This document shows positions 16,601 to 24,844 of a stretch of DNA of 35,673 bases, one piece after another. Location: positions 1 to 35,673 of the forward strand of contig CAUZEA010000057.1 in the NCBI GenBank assembly GCA_963578605.1, in the 5' to 3' direction. Positions within the stretch are counted from its first letter, which is position 1. Each line of letters begins with the position of its first letter. The position numbers and the translations under genes were made by a program. Source of the DNA: JAKVCB01 sp963578605. GTDB lineage: Bacteria > Planctomycetota > Planctomycetia > Pirellulales > Lacipirellulaceae. Under the pieces are notes generated by a model that was not told where the DNA came from, searched no databases, and saw only the letters and a list, made by a program, of their open reading frames with translations.

Positions 16601-17400
16601 TCCAGGTGTGGCCGCATCAGATCAGGACCGAGTGCGCAATTCATTCCCACGCTAAGTACGGGGAAGTGCGAAATGGCAGTCCAAAACGCCTCCACTTCCT
16701 GGCCAGATATGAACGTGGCACCACCTTTATCGAAGGTTGCCGAGACCATAACTGGCACACGGACGGACTGCTCGTCGAAGTAGCGTTGGATTGCAAAAAG
16801 GCAGGCTTTGAGATTCAGGGTGTCGATCACCGTTTCAGCAATCAAGATGTCGACTCCTGCCTCAACCAAAGCTGTAACTTGGGAAAAATAGGACTGTTCC
16901 AGCTGGGCAAAGGTCGCTCCGCGATAGCTGGCGTCCTCCACGTTGGTAGAGATGGCCGTTTGTTTGGTGGTCGGACCGATGGAACCAGCCACGAACTTGG
17001 GGTGGCCCGGGTGGCGTGACGTGAAGTCATCCACCGCTTTTTTTGCGCATGTAACGGCGGCAAAGTTGATTTCACGCGTTAACCCAGGCGGCAGTTCAAA
17101 CTCCTCCATCCCGACCGGGCTGGAGCCAAAAGTATTCGTTTCGATGATGTCAGCGCCTGCTTCCAGATAACGACGGTGAATTTCAACAACCTCATTGGGG
17201 TGCGTCAGGCAAAGAATATCGGTGAAATTGCGGAGGTCCTTATGGTGATTGGTAAAGCGGTCTCTGCGCATCTCGGCTTCGTCCAATCCCAGTGCCTGGA
17301 CTTGCGTTCCCATCGCGCCATCGAGAATCAGGATTCGCTCACGGAGCAGCGATTCAAGTTCAGAGGTTCGATTACAGCTCGTGGCTGTCGATGTCGTCAT
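13672..17400 (-). CDS. metH: Cobalamin-dependent methionine synthase
   Basis: Transfers the methyl group of 5-methyl-tetrahydrofolate to homocysteine through enzyme-bound cobalamin, in the cytoplasm. It has 1242 residues, like E. coli MetH (1227). ATG 17400 is used; the frame open to TTG 17469 runs into the leader terminator. All four modules are present in order: homocysteine domain (about 12-335) with zinc ligands Cys254, Cys318 and Cys319 (MNCALGP, GGCCGTTP); pterin domain (about 365-625; GERTNVTGSRKF, DINMDEG); B12 cap plus binding domain (about 650-890) with DVHDIGKN carrying the lower-ligand His769; and the AdoMet activation domain (about 930-1230) with RPAPGYPAQPDH. The activation domain implies a reductive reactivation partner, not seen nearby. 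Its leader has an attenuator-like structure. It ends 166 bases before the next minus-strand gene. Confidence 0.98.
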   Translation of the reverse strand: MTTSTATSCNRTSELESLLRERILILDGAMGTQVQALGLDEAEMRRDRFTNHHKDLRNFTDILCLTHPNEVVEIHRRYLEAGADIIETNTFGSSPVGMEEFELPPGLTREINFAAVTCAKKAVDDFTSRHPGHPKFVAGSIGPTTKQTAISTNVEDASYRGATFAQLEQSYFSQVTALVEAGVDILIAETVIDTLNLKACLFAIQRYFDEQSVRVPVMVSATFDKGGATFISGQEVEAFWTAISHFPVLSVGMNCALGPDLMRPHLERLQQVATSFVSCHPNAGLPNEMGQYDLTPSAMTQIVGEFAERGWVNILGGCCGTTPAHIRAIAEKVAKLAPHQRTTVTRQLRLSGTRPLNLRPDSNFLMIGERTNVTGSRKFARLIAEEKYDEAVEVARGQVAGGANVIDINMDEGLLDSEAEMTRFLRLIAGENDIATVPVMIDSSKWSVIEVGLKSLQGKGIANSISLKDGAEEFLHRAQLCHRYGAAVVVMAFDETGQATEVDDRVAICQRAFQLLTEQVGLPPEDIIFDPNILTVATGLAEHNDYAINFVEAARQIKQSCPGAHISGGVSNISFSFRGNEVVRQAMHSAFLYRAIKAGMDMGIVNAGQLIVYDEIEPQLREMVEDVLWNRRPDATDRLVEYAVHVKGQGKTLANTDGVWRNGTVEERLEHALLKGIVKHIEEDAEEARQKYRTCLEIIEGPMMRGMNTVGDLFGAGKMFLPQVVKSARVMKKAVAYLTPFLEAEKLATGAARKSRGKLVLATVKGDVHDIGKNIVGVVLGCNNFEVIDLGVMVAAETILESARNQGADIIGLSGLITPSLDEMAHVASELQRTGCDLPLLIGGATTSAKHTALKIAPCYTTSVTHVLDASRSVSVVKQLINSDSRPGFESANRKLQKQLVASYQNRQTARLVPYKEALKRRFTTNWDTVDIPIPEFLGTRVLEDLPLEKLLSYIDWSPFFLTWELRGKYPKILDDPKLGEAARKLFNDAQTILDHIVQDKLLTAKGSYGFWPVASEGDDIVVYVDNSRTEERCRLHTLRQQWERKGQDHFFSLADFIAPTGSGRKDYLGGFAVTAGLGCDELSAQFDAKLDDYNSILVKSLADRLAEAFAEYLHLQARCTWGFGQQEQPTGEALIAKKYRGIRPAPGYPAQPDHTEKATLFELLDSTTAIGITLTEHYAMYPAASVSGFYFAHPEARYFAVDRLLKDQIEEYARRKGQTIDETERWLSTNLGYEITPEPPA

Positions 17401-17478
17401 ATGGTTGGCAAACGATTCGGTGGTTACGGAGAACACAGGGTGGGAGAAAACCGAAGCTGGGTTGCCCAAAAGGACAAA

Positions 17479-17500
17479 ACCCTTACCAGATGGTAAGGGT
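17479..17500 (-). terminator. Strong hairpin with T-rich tail before metH
   Basis: On the minus strand a perfect 9-bp stem, ACCCTTACC/GGTAAGGGT, with a 4-base loop is followed by TTTGTCCTTTT. It stands 170 bases after the stop of the dehydratase gene and about 80 bases before the metH start. It may end the glycan operon, or act as an attenuator in the metH leader, because its 5' arm also pairs in a competing hairpin (17497-17516). Confidence 0.8.
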
Positions 17501-17584
17501 AGACTGGTCTATACCCAGCATCTCTTTATTCTTACGCAAAGGGCACTACAGCGGCAATGCTGGTTGCGGGCAACCGTTACCGCT
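17497..17584 (-). promoter_or_regulatory. Structured leader of metH with possible antiterminator
   Basis: On the minus strand a two-stem structure (outer arms 17577-17584 and 17550-17557, inner arms 17571-17575 and 17562-17566) is followed by a hairpin at 17497-17516 (GGGTA...TACCC with a 2-base bulge). The latter shares bases with the terminator at 17479-17500, so the two cannot form together. One outer-stem pair is a G-U only in minus-strand RNA (C-A in plus), pointing to an RNA read in the metH direction. It matches neither the cobalamin, SAM-I nor SAH riboswitch consensus as I know them. Confidence 0.4.
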
Positions 17585-17675
17585 GGCGGCGTGGTGTGCT
17601 ACAGATCAGGCTGAAGTGAAGCGCCTCCAAGGTAGGGTGAAGCAGGACCGTGGGCCTTTCAGCCGAATTGAATTG

Positions 17676-19547
17676 TCAGCCTGCAATCCGTTTCGGCATT
17701 GACCTGGCAGCCGGGTCTCTGCAAATCACTTCCCGCACAGCATCGCGGATAAATTTAGCTGGTAGATCGACAATTTTTTCGAGTTGACGCAGGTCTTGGT
17801 TGACTTGAAATAAATCGGGCTGATTTCCCTGCGCCACCAGGATTTTTGCATGGGCTGTTTGATGGTGCTGCTCGCCTTCGCCATACAGTTCTTCATAGAG
17901 TTTTTCTCCCGGTCGCAGGCCGCTGAATTCGACCTCGATATCATGCCCGACCCGCAAGCCCGACAGTCGTATCATGTCGCGTGCCAGGTCCTGAATCTTG
18001 ACCGGCTCGCCCATGTCGAGGACGAAAATCTCCCCCCCCTGCCCCATGGCACCTGCTTGAATAACAAGTTGGGCAGCTTCAGGAATGAGCATAAAGAAAC
18101 GAATCATGTCGGGGTGGGTAACCGTTACCGGACCGCCACGGGAAATTTGTTCACGAAAGATCGGAATCACGCTGCCGGCCGAGTCGAGTACATTGCCAAA
18201 GCGAACCGTTACCAGCCGACAATTTGAGGTGGCTGCCCTCGCCTGCACATACTGCTCGGCTAGTCGCTTGCATGATCCCATGATGCTTGTCGGGTTCACC
18301 GCTTTGTCGGTTGAGATCATGACGAAAGCACTGACATCGTGCTCGTTTGCCAGATCAACAAGATGCCGCGTAGCCAGAGTGATATTCTTGACCGCTTCAC
18401 CGGGGTGATCTTCCATCAGCGGTACATGCTTGTACGCCGCAGCATGGAAGACGATATCGACATGATGTTGGTGAAATACCGCGTCGACGCGGGCGCGGTC
18501 GGTAATATCGGCCAGGCAGGTTTCAATTTGGGTGGTTTGACTTAGCCGAAGCAGTTCACGTTCCATAAAGAACTGCCCGGTTTCGGACCGGTCTACCAGT
18601 ACCAATTTCGCAGGGGACAGTTTCAAGAGCTGCCGAGAGATCTCCGAACCGATACTGCCGGCGCTCCCGGTTACGAGCAGTGTTTTTCCGGAAATCCACT
18701 CGCCGATGCCGGCCAGATCCAAGTCAACCGACGGTCGGCGAAGCAGGTCTTCGATGCTCACCGATCTTGGTTGAATAGCAACGTCTTCTCGCAGCAACTG
18801 TTCAACACTGGGAAGCACCTTGACTCGAAAACTATCTTTGCCCGCCGTATCAACCAGTTTGCGTACCTCCTTGCCGGTAAGTTCTCCGGCTGTGATCAGG
18901 ACTTCTTGTGCGCTATACTTTTGGGCCAGCTCTGCCACTTCGATCGTCTGGCCCACGACAGGTATGCCACTGATCCTGCAGCCTTGGAGTTCGGGTCGGT
19001 CATCCACAAAACCAACGGGCTGATAACCCAAACGCGTGGTCCGGCGAATGGCTCTCAAGAGTCCTTCGCCACTGTCGTTAGCACCCACGATCAGTGCCCG
19101 CGCGCCAGCCGGTTGAGCAAACACGTGCCAGCCACCATCCTGCAGCAGTCTGGGTAATCCCCAAACTGCACCCACGGTTACCAGGGTGCATCCCCAGTCG
19201 AGCAGGACAATGCTCCTGGGAATTGTCAGGCCTGAAAGCAGAAAGGTATCGAAAACTATGATTGCGATCGACGCGCAACTTAACGCTTGCACAAGCACGA
19301 GCACGTCGTGGAATGTGATGTATCTGCGCCAGCTTTGATGCAACTTAAACCAAGCAACCGTGCTGAGCTTGACGGCGAGGATCCAGGGTATGGTTTCCAG
19401 TAGTCGGGGAAGATAGACATCCGTGGGCTCACCCGCAAAACGGAGTAAATAGCTGGCGATATAGGTCGCGGTGAACAGGGGAATGAAAAGCAACAAAGTG
19501 GCAGCAACCCTTTGCATTCTACGACGGTTGAGTTGGAGGGTCGGCAT
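17676..19547 (-). CDS. Membrane-bound UDP-sugar 4,6-dehydratase (PglF/WbpM/CapD type)
   Basis: A 623-residue protein with four N-terminal membrane helices (about 12-36, 46-65, 82-105, 112-132), a CoA-binding-like Rossmann domain (about 148-225, starting ALIVGANDSGEG) and a C-terminal short-chain dehydrogenase domain (about 288-560). The NAD site is VTGSAGSIGSE (292-302). The SDR YxxxK is MGSCK here (Met423, Lys427), the Met-for-Tyr change known for WbpM/PglF-type enzymes; STDKAVNPTS (412-421) and YKHVPLMEDHP (372-382) are also typical. The family makes the UDP-4-keto-6-deoxy-GlcNAc used for bacillosamine and FucNAc-type sugars at the inner membrane. ATG 19547 is chosen as it lies 44 bases after the upstream stop; the longer frame to 19718 overlaps that gene. 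Last gene of the leftward operon; the matching aminotransferase and acetyltransferase are in the rightward operon. Confidence 0.93.
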   Translation of the reverse strand: MPTLQLNRRRMQRVAATLLLFIPLFTATYIASYLLRFAGEPTDVYLPRLLETIPWILAVKLSTVAWFKLHQSWRRYITFHDVLVLVQALSCASIAIIVFDTFLLSGLTIPRSIVLLDWGCTLVTVGAVWGLPRLLQDGGWHVFAQPAGARALIVGANDSGEGLLRAIRRTTRLGYQPVGFVDDRPELQGCRISGIPVVGQTIEVAELAQKYSAQEVLITAGELTGKEVRKLVDTAGKDSFRVKVLPSVEQLLREDVAIQPRSVSIEDLLRRPSVDLDLAGIGEWISGKTLLVTGSAGSIGSEISRQLLKLSPAKLVLVDRSETGQFFMERELLRLSQTTQIETCLADITDRARVDAVFHQHHVDIVFHAAAYKHVPLMEDHPGEAVKNITLATRHLVDLANEHDVSAFVMISTDKAVNPTSIMGSCKRLAEQYVQARAATSNCRLVTVRFGNVLDSAGSVIPIFREQISRGGPVTVTHPDMIRFFMLIPEAAQLVIQAGAMGQGGEIFVLDMGEPVKIQDLARDMIRLSGLRVGHDIEVEFSGLRPGEKLYEELYGEGEQHHQTAHAKILVAQGNQPDLFQVNQDLRQLEKIVDLPAKFIRDAVREVICRDPAARSMPKRIAG

Positions 19548-19591
19548 AGGATTTTTAAAACGAGTTAAGTGTCCACAAACAGATTTTGTGT

Positions 19592-22303
19592 TCAATGGTT
19601 GCCGACGGTCGTGGCATCGGCTTGAGCCATCGCATTTTGCGAATTTTTCACATTGTGCCTGGCAATCTCGAGGAGGCCTTTTGTCAGATTTGTCGCCTCT
19701 GGTTTTCGTGCTAAACACCAGCGGAGATGCGGCTTGGCAGCGTGATACTGCTTGGCCTTCAGTAGCAAGTTTCCCAATGAATACCGAACTGAATAATTAT
19801 GCGGAGTCAGTCGGTAGGCTGTGTGCAAACTGGCCAGCGCATCGTCAACTTGGTCAAGTTGGCGCTGCATGTACGATAGTGAAACAAAGTTTTTTGCAGC
19901 ACGGTTTGGGATCGCTTCGACAGCCTCCTTTTTTGCCATCACCTCTGCGTGCTCCACCAAGAGTAGCAGGTCTTCAGGTTGGCCCAATTCTTGATATCGC
20001 CCCCAAACGTGCCATAAAGTTTGCCAGTCGGGATCAAAGTTTGCCAGGAATTTTTCTACTGGTAAACGGCCCGCCAGCAATTCCACAACTTTTATTCGAT
20101 GTTGGCCTGGTTGACGGTAACAGCGAGCCCAAGTCTCCAACGCTTTCTCAATCTGGCCTGCCAATAAAAGCTGCTTGCCAACTTCAAACAAGACATCTCC
20201 GTCGTAGGGGCCAACTCGCTGTGATTGTTGGACAAATCCTCCAATCGCGTTTCGTCCGCGGCCTTCTAGAAAACAAAGATCTGCCAACGTCAGGTACGCT
20301 TTTCCCTCGAGAGGGCAAATTCTTGCGGACGATAATGCGTGTGTGTGTGCCTGATAAAGCAGGTTTGCGTTCTGCCCAAAGGCCCGCTCCAGCCACTGGC
20401 GCAGCGCTGCCGGAGACTTGAACTGCGATGCGATTGCCGCATCGCGGATTTGCGACACGCTCATTACGTTGTCGGAATACTTTTGTCGGAGTTCAAACTG
20501 TTCCAGGTACCGCCTGGCAAGCCTGACATGGCCTCGTCCAAAGCAGGGGTCCCACTTCACCACTTGTGTCAGTTCCGAGATCATCTCTGCTGTAAGTGCT
20601 TCTTGCTGTCGTTCCAGGTCACGGTTTGGAGTCCTCGACGCGTCTGCAAGTTGTTTGTGAACCAGTTGTGAACGGTTAACCAGGGCAAGCTTGTAGCGAT
20701 CCCAGTGTACCGCTGCCCGTGCTGGTCCAGCTGTGGTTAGCACCATCCAACCGCTAATAATGACCATTGCTGCCGAAAGCTCAAACCATCGCTGACGTGG
20801 AGCGGATAGCGATGTCGATTGCTTGCACGTCATCTGAAACAGCCGCAATCCACAGGCTGCCAGTATCACCGTCATCGTGGCGCAAGCAGGTATGTACCAA
20901 ACGAAGTCGACCATAGAATGAAACAGGCTGGCAGCAATTCCTGCAGAGATGGCAGCTGTACAAAGAACAACTCGGTCGGATGATGCGTGTCGCAAAGCAC
21001 CAAGGCACCAGCGGCAAACCAAACCAATGGCCGTTGCCAAGAGCACGAGACCCGGTAGTCCGTTCTCGGTGACGAGTTGCAAATAACCGTTTTCGGCGTG
21101 AGAGTACTCGCGAGGAAGTGGATCCTGCAAATAGATTGAGTGAATATAACGGTGTGAACCGGCCCCTGCACCTACTCCCCAACCGGCACGAATGGTGGCT
21201 GCATTCGCGTTCCACACCCGTCGCCGGCCACGGTTTCTGTCAATTTCTTCTACGGACCCAACTGTCAGGTCGTCAAACCGATTTACGACTCTGCCATAAT
21301 GGTACAGCGGGAAGATGCCACCAACGAGTACGACAAACAGACCGACCATGCCCCCCAAATGACGGATACCAATCAGACCACGGAACCAGAGTAGCATTAA
21401 GAACGTCATCGTGGCAACCAACAGGGCGACAGTTCCGCCTCGAGAAAGTGACTGCAGCACCGCCCAGATAATGGCGACGCCCCCCAGGCAGAGAAACGGC
21501 AAGACGAGGTAATGAAACCGGATTTCGCGTGGCTTTTCTTGTTCCAAAGGCATCCGCTGATATTTACAAAAGATCCAGGCCAGGAGTGGACTGAATCCAA
21601 GCACGATAAAGTGACTAAAATGATTACGATTCGTAAACGGACCGTTCACCGAATCGATTGTGTTCCTGTAAGGATATTCATAGAACCAAAAGAAACAACC
21701 GTTCGACGTCAAGTATTGCAAGATACCAAAGCAAGCCATTCCAATTGCCGCCACTGCAATCCAACGTAGTATCCTTTCAATATCCTCTAATGTGCGCACC
21801 CGATTGGCAACAACAATGAACACTAAACTTAAAGCCCAAAGAATGGTGAGAGACACTCGTGTTTGATTTGGGGTCAGTGATATTGTTTGCCAAGACCCAA
21901 GGTGAACCGGAAAATCATTACCACTTGTCCATGCAGGCAACAATTCAGCGTTGCGTGGCGCCAAAAAATCAAGCCATGCACCTGGTAACGGTATAAGTTG
22001 CCCAAGAACAAGCACTGTCGCCAGCAAAATGACAACGTACGCCAGTGATGGTTGCCACCGCCCCCGGCTTTCAAACATTTGGAGAACAAGCCAGGCTAAG
22101 GCCGTACCGCTGGCTAGCACAACAAGAACGAAACGGCCCAACCCGTGTCGTCCACCAAAAAACAACGGCGCCACAAAAATTAGTCCCCAGATACCCAGGT
22201 CGACAATTTTCAAAAGCGTACTGCGAACTTTTTCGACGCGGGTCGGTAAATCCGTCACAAGATACGGCGTTTGCAACGGCTTGTGAAAGTATGCGCGGTT
22301 CAT
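19592..22303 (-). CDS. O-antigen ligase/polymerase (Wzy_C) fused to TPR domain
   Basis: A 903-residue inner-membrane protein. The first 500 residues carry about 11-12 hydrophobic helices. Family signs are GPFTNRNHFSHF (221-232), SLSRGGTVALL (285-295) and the periplasmic loop ending YSHAENGYLQLVTENGLPG (400-418), with His402 at the usual place of the catalytic-loop His of Wzy_C/WaaL/PglL proteins. The last 350 residues are TPR-like helical pairs (for example AYRLTPHNYSVRYSLGNLL). Such proteins polymerise or transfer undecaprenyl-linked glycan to an acceptor at the outer face of the inner membrane. A separate Wzy-like polymerase lies at 33350-34723, so this one could be the ligase. It follows the Wzc-like kinase by 89 bases; the TPR part may bind partners. 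A 316-codon opposite-strand frame at 19471-20421 is a shadow. Confidence 0.85.
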   Translation of the reverse strand: MNRAYFHKPLQTPYLVTDLPTRVEKVRSTLLKIVDLGIWGLIFVAPLFFGGRHGLGRFVLVVLASGTALAWLVLQMFESRGRWQPSLAYVVILLATVLVLGQLIPLPGAWLDFLAPRNAELLPAWTSGNDFPVHLGSWQTISLTPNQTRVSLTILWALSLVFIVVANRVRTLEDIERILRWIAVAAIGMACFGILQYLTSNGCFFWFYEYPYRNTIDSVNGPFTNRNHFSHFIVLGFSPLLAWIFCKYQRMPLEQEKPREIRFHYLVLPFLCLGGVAIIWAVLQSLSRGGTVALLVATMTFLMLLWFRGLIGIRHLGGMVGLFVVLVGGIFPLYHYGRVVNRFDDLTVGSVEEIDRNRGRRRVWNANAATIRAGWGVGAGAGSHRYIHSIYLQDPLPREYSHAENGYLQLVTENGLPGLVLLATAIGLVCRWCLGALRHASSDRVVLCTAAISAGIAASLFHSMVDFVWYIPACATMTVILAACGLRLFQMTCKQSTSLSAPRQRWFELSAAMVIISGWMVLTTAGPARAAVHWDRYKLALVNRSQLVHKQLADASRTPNRDLERQQEALTAEMISELTQVVKWDPCFGRGHVRLARRYLEQFELRQKYSDNVMSVSQIRDAAIASQFKSPAALRQWLERAFGQNANLLYQAHTHALSSARICPLEGKAYLTLADLCFLEGRGRNAIGGFVQQSQRVGPYDGDVLFEVGKQLLLAGQIEKALETWARCYRQPGQHRIKVVELLAGRLPVEKFLANFDPDWQTLWHVWGRYQELGQPEDLLLLVEHAEVMAKKEAVEAIPNRAAKNFVSLSYMQRQLDQVDDALASLHTAYRLTPHNYSVRYSLGNLLLKAKQYHAAKPHLRWCLARKPEATNLTKGLLEIARHNVKNSQNAMAQADATTVGNH

Positions 22304-22392
22304 GATGTATCGACACGATCAAGAGTTCTCGAAAGACTTGATTCCATATGGTCAGAAAACAACTCGATACAGGACTGTAGGTTTCGGTCCCC

Positions 22393-24759
22393 TTACGCAG
22401 CAGGTCGCGCTGCTTTGCCTCGGTCGTTGTCATGACTTTCGGTAGTCGGCGATCTGTCTTTCGATAATTTTCCTTCACTCTCAGGAGTGGCTGTGGCTTG
22501 AGCAAGCTGCGGTCCGTCGACCGCTGAAGAGACAGGTTCTTCCTGGGTGTCCTCATACGCATACGCATATCCATCGCCGTAATTGTACTCATAAGCACCG
22601 TTCGGTTCGCTTGACAAACTGTTGGTCACAATGCCTACGACGCTTGTTCCTGTTGAGGTAAAGTTCTCGCATGCCCGCAACACAAGACGTCGATGGTTTT
22701 TGTCGGGGCGAACAACCAAAATAGCACCATCGACAAGCCGGCCAACAATTTGCGCGTCACTCACAGCAAGCACCGGCGGACAATCGACCAGGACCTGGTC
22801 GTAGCGCGAGTCGGCCCAGGCAAGCAGTTCCGCCAAATTGGAACCGCTGAGCAGTTCCGCTGGATTGGGACGGCGCAGCCCGGCAGGCATGACATCAAGA
22901 CGATCAACGTCTGTCTGGCGTACAATTTTTTCGGCCTGCTCGGCAATATCACCACCTTCGACCAGGACGTCAGAAACCCCAACCTGTCCCTTCATACCCA
23001 ACAGCACGGTTAACCCGGGCTTGCGGAGATCGGCATCGATAATCAGAGTTCGTCTACCCGCCTGTGCAAAGGATACGGCTAAATTGGCGGAAATAGTCGT
23101 CTTGCCGTCGCCTGGTTCTGAGCTGGAAATGAGTAACCGTTCGGTAACGTTCGCGTTGAGACTGATAGTTGTCCGCAAGGTACGGAAAGCTTCGGTTTTG
23201 AAAGAGTGTGGATCAACGTTCGCATGGACACTTTCCATACCTTCGGCGTCCAACGGTTCAAGAGGTCGGATGATTGCCAGCACTGGCACACCCAGCTGCG
23301 CGGCCATCTCCTCTGAAGATGAGAAACGATCGTCCAAGACGTCCTGAACATAGACGATGACTCCACCAAGTATCAGACCGCCCAATAGAGACGCCAGCAC
23401 GACTTTTTGCAACCGAGGAGTCACCGGGGTTTGATTCGGCAAAGGTTCCTCAACCACCGTAGCCTGAATTGGGGCTTGCACCTGTCGGATATCGACCGCG
23501 GCAATTTTCTCAAACAGCATATCGTACTGCGATTCAAGTCGTGCGACTTCGCGTTCCAGCATTTGCAGTTTGACCAGATCACCGCTGTGACGAGCTGCCT
23601 CCGAACGAGCTTCTGCAAAAGATGCCAGGATTTGCTCCTCTTTACAAACCGCTTGAGCAACTGATTGTTTCAGCATTCGTTTTACGACCGGGCCAATTTC
23701 TGCGTTGCTGATGGTATCAAATCGGTGTCCCACATTCGAACGATAGGTTTGGAGATAGTTTGCAATCGACTCGGCTTCGTCTTGAAGACTGAGGATCTCT
23801 TCATGGTTGGGACCGAGGAAACGAGACTGCCGTTTCAACTCAGCTTGGACGTCTAGAAGCTGTTTTTCACGCTGGCTCAACAGGTCAAGGTCTTGCTTGC
23901 TCAGGCCGAGGCTCGTCAGCATCATTTGTCGTCCCACAATTTCTTCAACCGAAGCCAGATATTGGTGCACGTCTTCACCGTTCTCGAGCGCCGTTTCAAT
24001 CGATGCTAGTGACGCCTGAAGTTCCAAGCGTTTTTGCTGGGCTACCATGAGATTGTCATTTAAAAAAATAGCCCTTTTGACGATCGGTTCAACAATTCCG
24101 TCATTACTACTCACGGCAATATGGCCTACCTTTTGGCGAAACTTCTGTAATTCATACTGTTTTCCGGTGAGAGACGTTTCGAGTTTTGTGCGTTCGGTCG
24201 TGAGGACGTCGACAACTTCGCTAGCCGTTCCTTTATGGGTGTCCTCGACGAACTGGAGATACGACTCGATGATTGCCCGAACAGTTGCGGCAGCCACTTC
24301 TGGACTTTGACATTGATAACGGACTTCAATGAAGTTGGTCCTGCGCACCGTCTTGGCCACCAGGTTGTTGGCCAACGTGGTCACCCATTTGCTGGGCGGT
24401 TTACGCTGGAAATCAACCCGGTGTTCAGGAGCGAGGTTTTCAATTGCATTTTTCAACACAACCGGACTCACTACCAATTCGCGGTGTGTCGCCATGGTGT
24501 TATCGCTCGCAACATGATCACCAACGGTCGACAAATGGTCTTCATGCTGTTGGACGATCAGCAACTTGGCGGTGGACTGGTAATACCGAGTTGCCAATGC
24601 CCAGTAGCCGGTGCCAACCAGGGCTGCAATGCACAGCGTGGTAATGATCATGTTCTGGCGATACCGGAGGATCCGCAGAAACCGTAACGTTGCCGGAACC
24701 AGGTCAGTTGCCTGGGCACCCTCTAATTCTGCGGCGTAGTTTTCCGGGGCGGTCGTCAT
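22393..24759 (-). CDS. Wzc-like polysaccharide co-polymerase and tyrosine autokinase
   Basis: A single-chain Wzz/BY-kinase of 788 residues that sets glycan chain length and gates export with a Wza partner. ATG 24759 is used; a TTG at 24777 is also in frame. Order: short cytoplasmic start, TM1 (about 37-56), periplasmic Wzz domain with long coiled-coil stretches (about 170-430), TM2 (about 452-471), and cytoplasmic kinase. The kinase has Walker A SSEPGDGKTT (546-555), Walker A' IDADLRKP (574-581) and Walker B VLVDCPP (656-662). A tyrosine cluster follows, with Tyr723, 725, 727, 731, 733 and 735, the expected autophosphorylation sites, and then a 50-residue polar tail. It lies between the Wza-like gene (85 bases upstream) and the Wzy_C-TPR gene. 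Confidence 0.95.
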   Translation of the reverse strand: MTTAPENYAAELEGAQATDLVPATLRFLRILRYRQNMIITTLCIAALVGTGYWALATRYYQSTAKLLIVQQHEDHLSTVGDHVASDNTMATHRELVVSPVVLKNAIENLAPEHRVDFQRKPPSKWVTTLANNLVAKTVRRTNFIEVRYQCQSPEVAAATVRAIIESYLQFVEDTHKGTASEVVDVLTTERTKLETSLTGKQYELQKFRQKVGHIAVSSNDGIVEPIVKRAIFLNDNLMVAQQKRLELQASLASIETALENGEDVHQYLASVEEIVGRQMMLTSLGLSKQDLDLLSQREKQLLDVQAELKRQSRFLGPNHEEILSLQDEAESIANYLQTYRSNVGHRFDTISNAEIGPVVKRMLKQSVAQAVCKEEQILASFAEARSEAARHSGDLVKLQMLEREVARLESQYDMLFEKIAAVDIRQVQAPIQATVVEEPLPNQTPVTPRLQKVVLASLLGGLILGGVIVYVQDVLDDRFSSSEEMAAQLGVPVLAIIRPLEPLDAEGMESVHANVDPHSFKTEAFRTLRTTISLNANVTERLLISSSEPGDGKTTISANLAVSFAQAGRRTLIIDADLRKPGLTVLLGMKGQVGVSDVLVEGGDIAEQAEKIVRQTDVDRLDVMPAGLRRPNPAELLSGSNLAELLAWADSRYDQVLVDCPPVLAVSDAQIVGRLVDGAILVVRPDKNHRRLVLRACENFTSTGTSVVGIVTNSLSSEPNGAYEYNYGDGYAYAYEDTQEEPVSSAVDGPQLAQATATPESEGKLSKDRSPTTESHDNDRGKAARPAA

Positions 24760-24844
24760 GCGGTATCTGGCTGACAATTAAGGGCTGCTGAGAGCAACTG
24801 GATCGTGGGTCGGTCTTTAAACCGTGAGTGAAACAAAACCACCG

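Noticed and set aside
17400..17676. Cobalamin, SAM-I or SAH riboswitch upstream of metH
   Set aside because: None of the conserved core sequences of these classes is visible. A structured leader remains possible and is reported as a finding.
19471..20421. Plus-strand 316-codon frame opposite the ligase and dehydratase genes
   Set aside because: It overlaps both strongly supported minus-strand genes and shows no membrane or domain pattern of its own.
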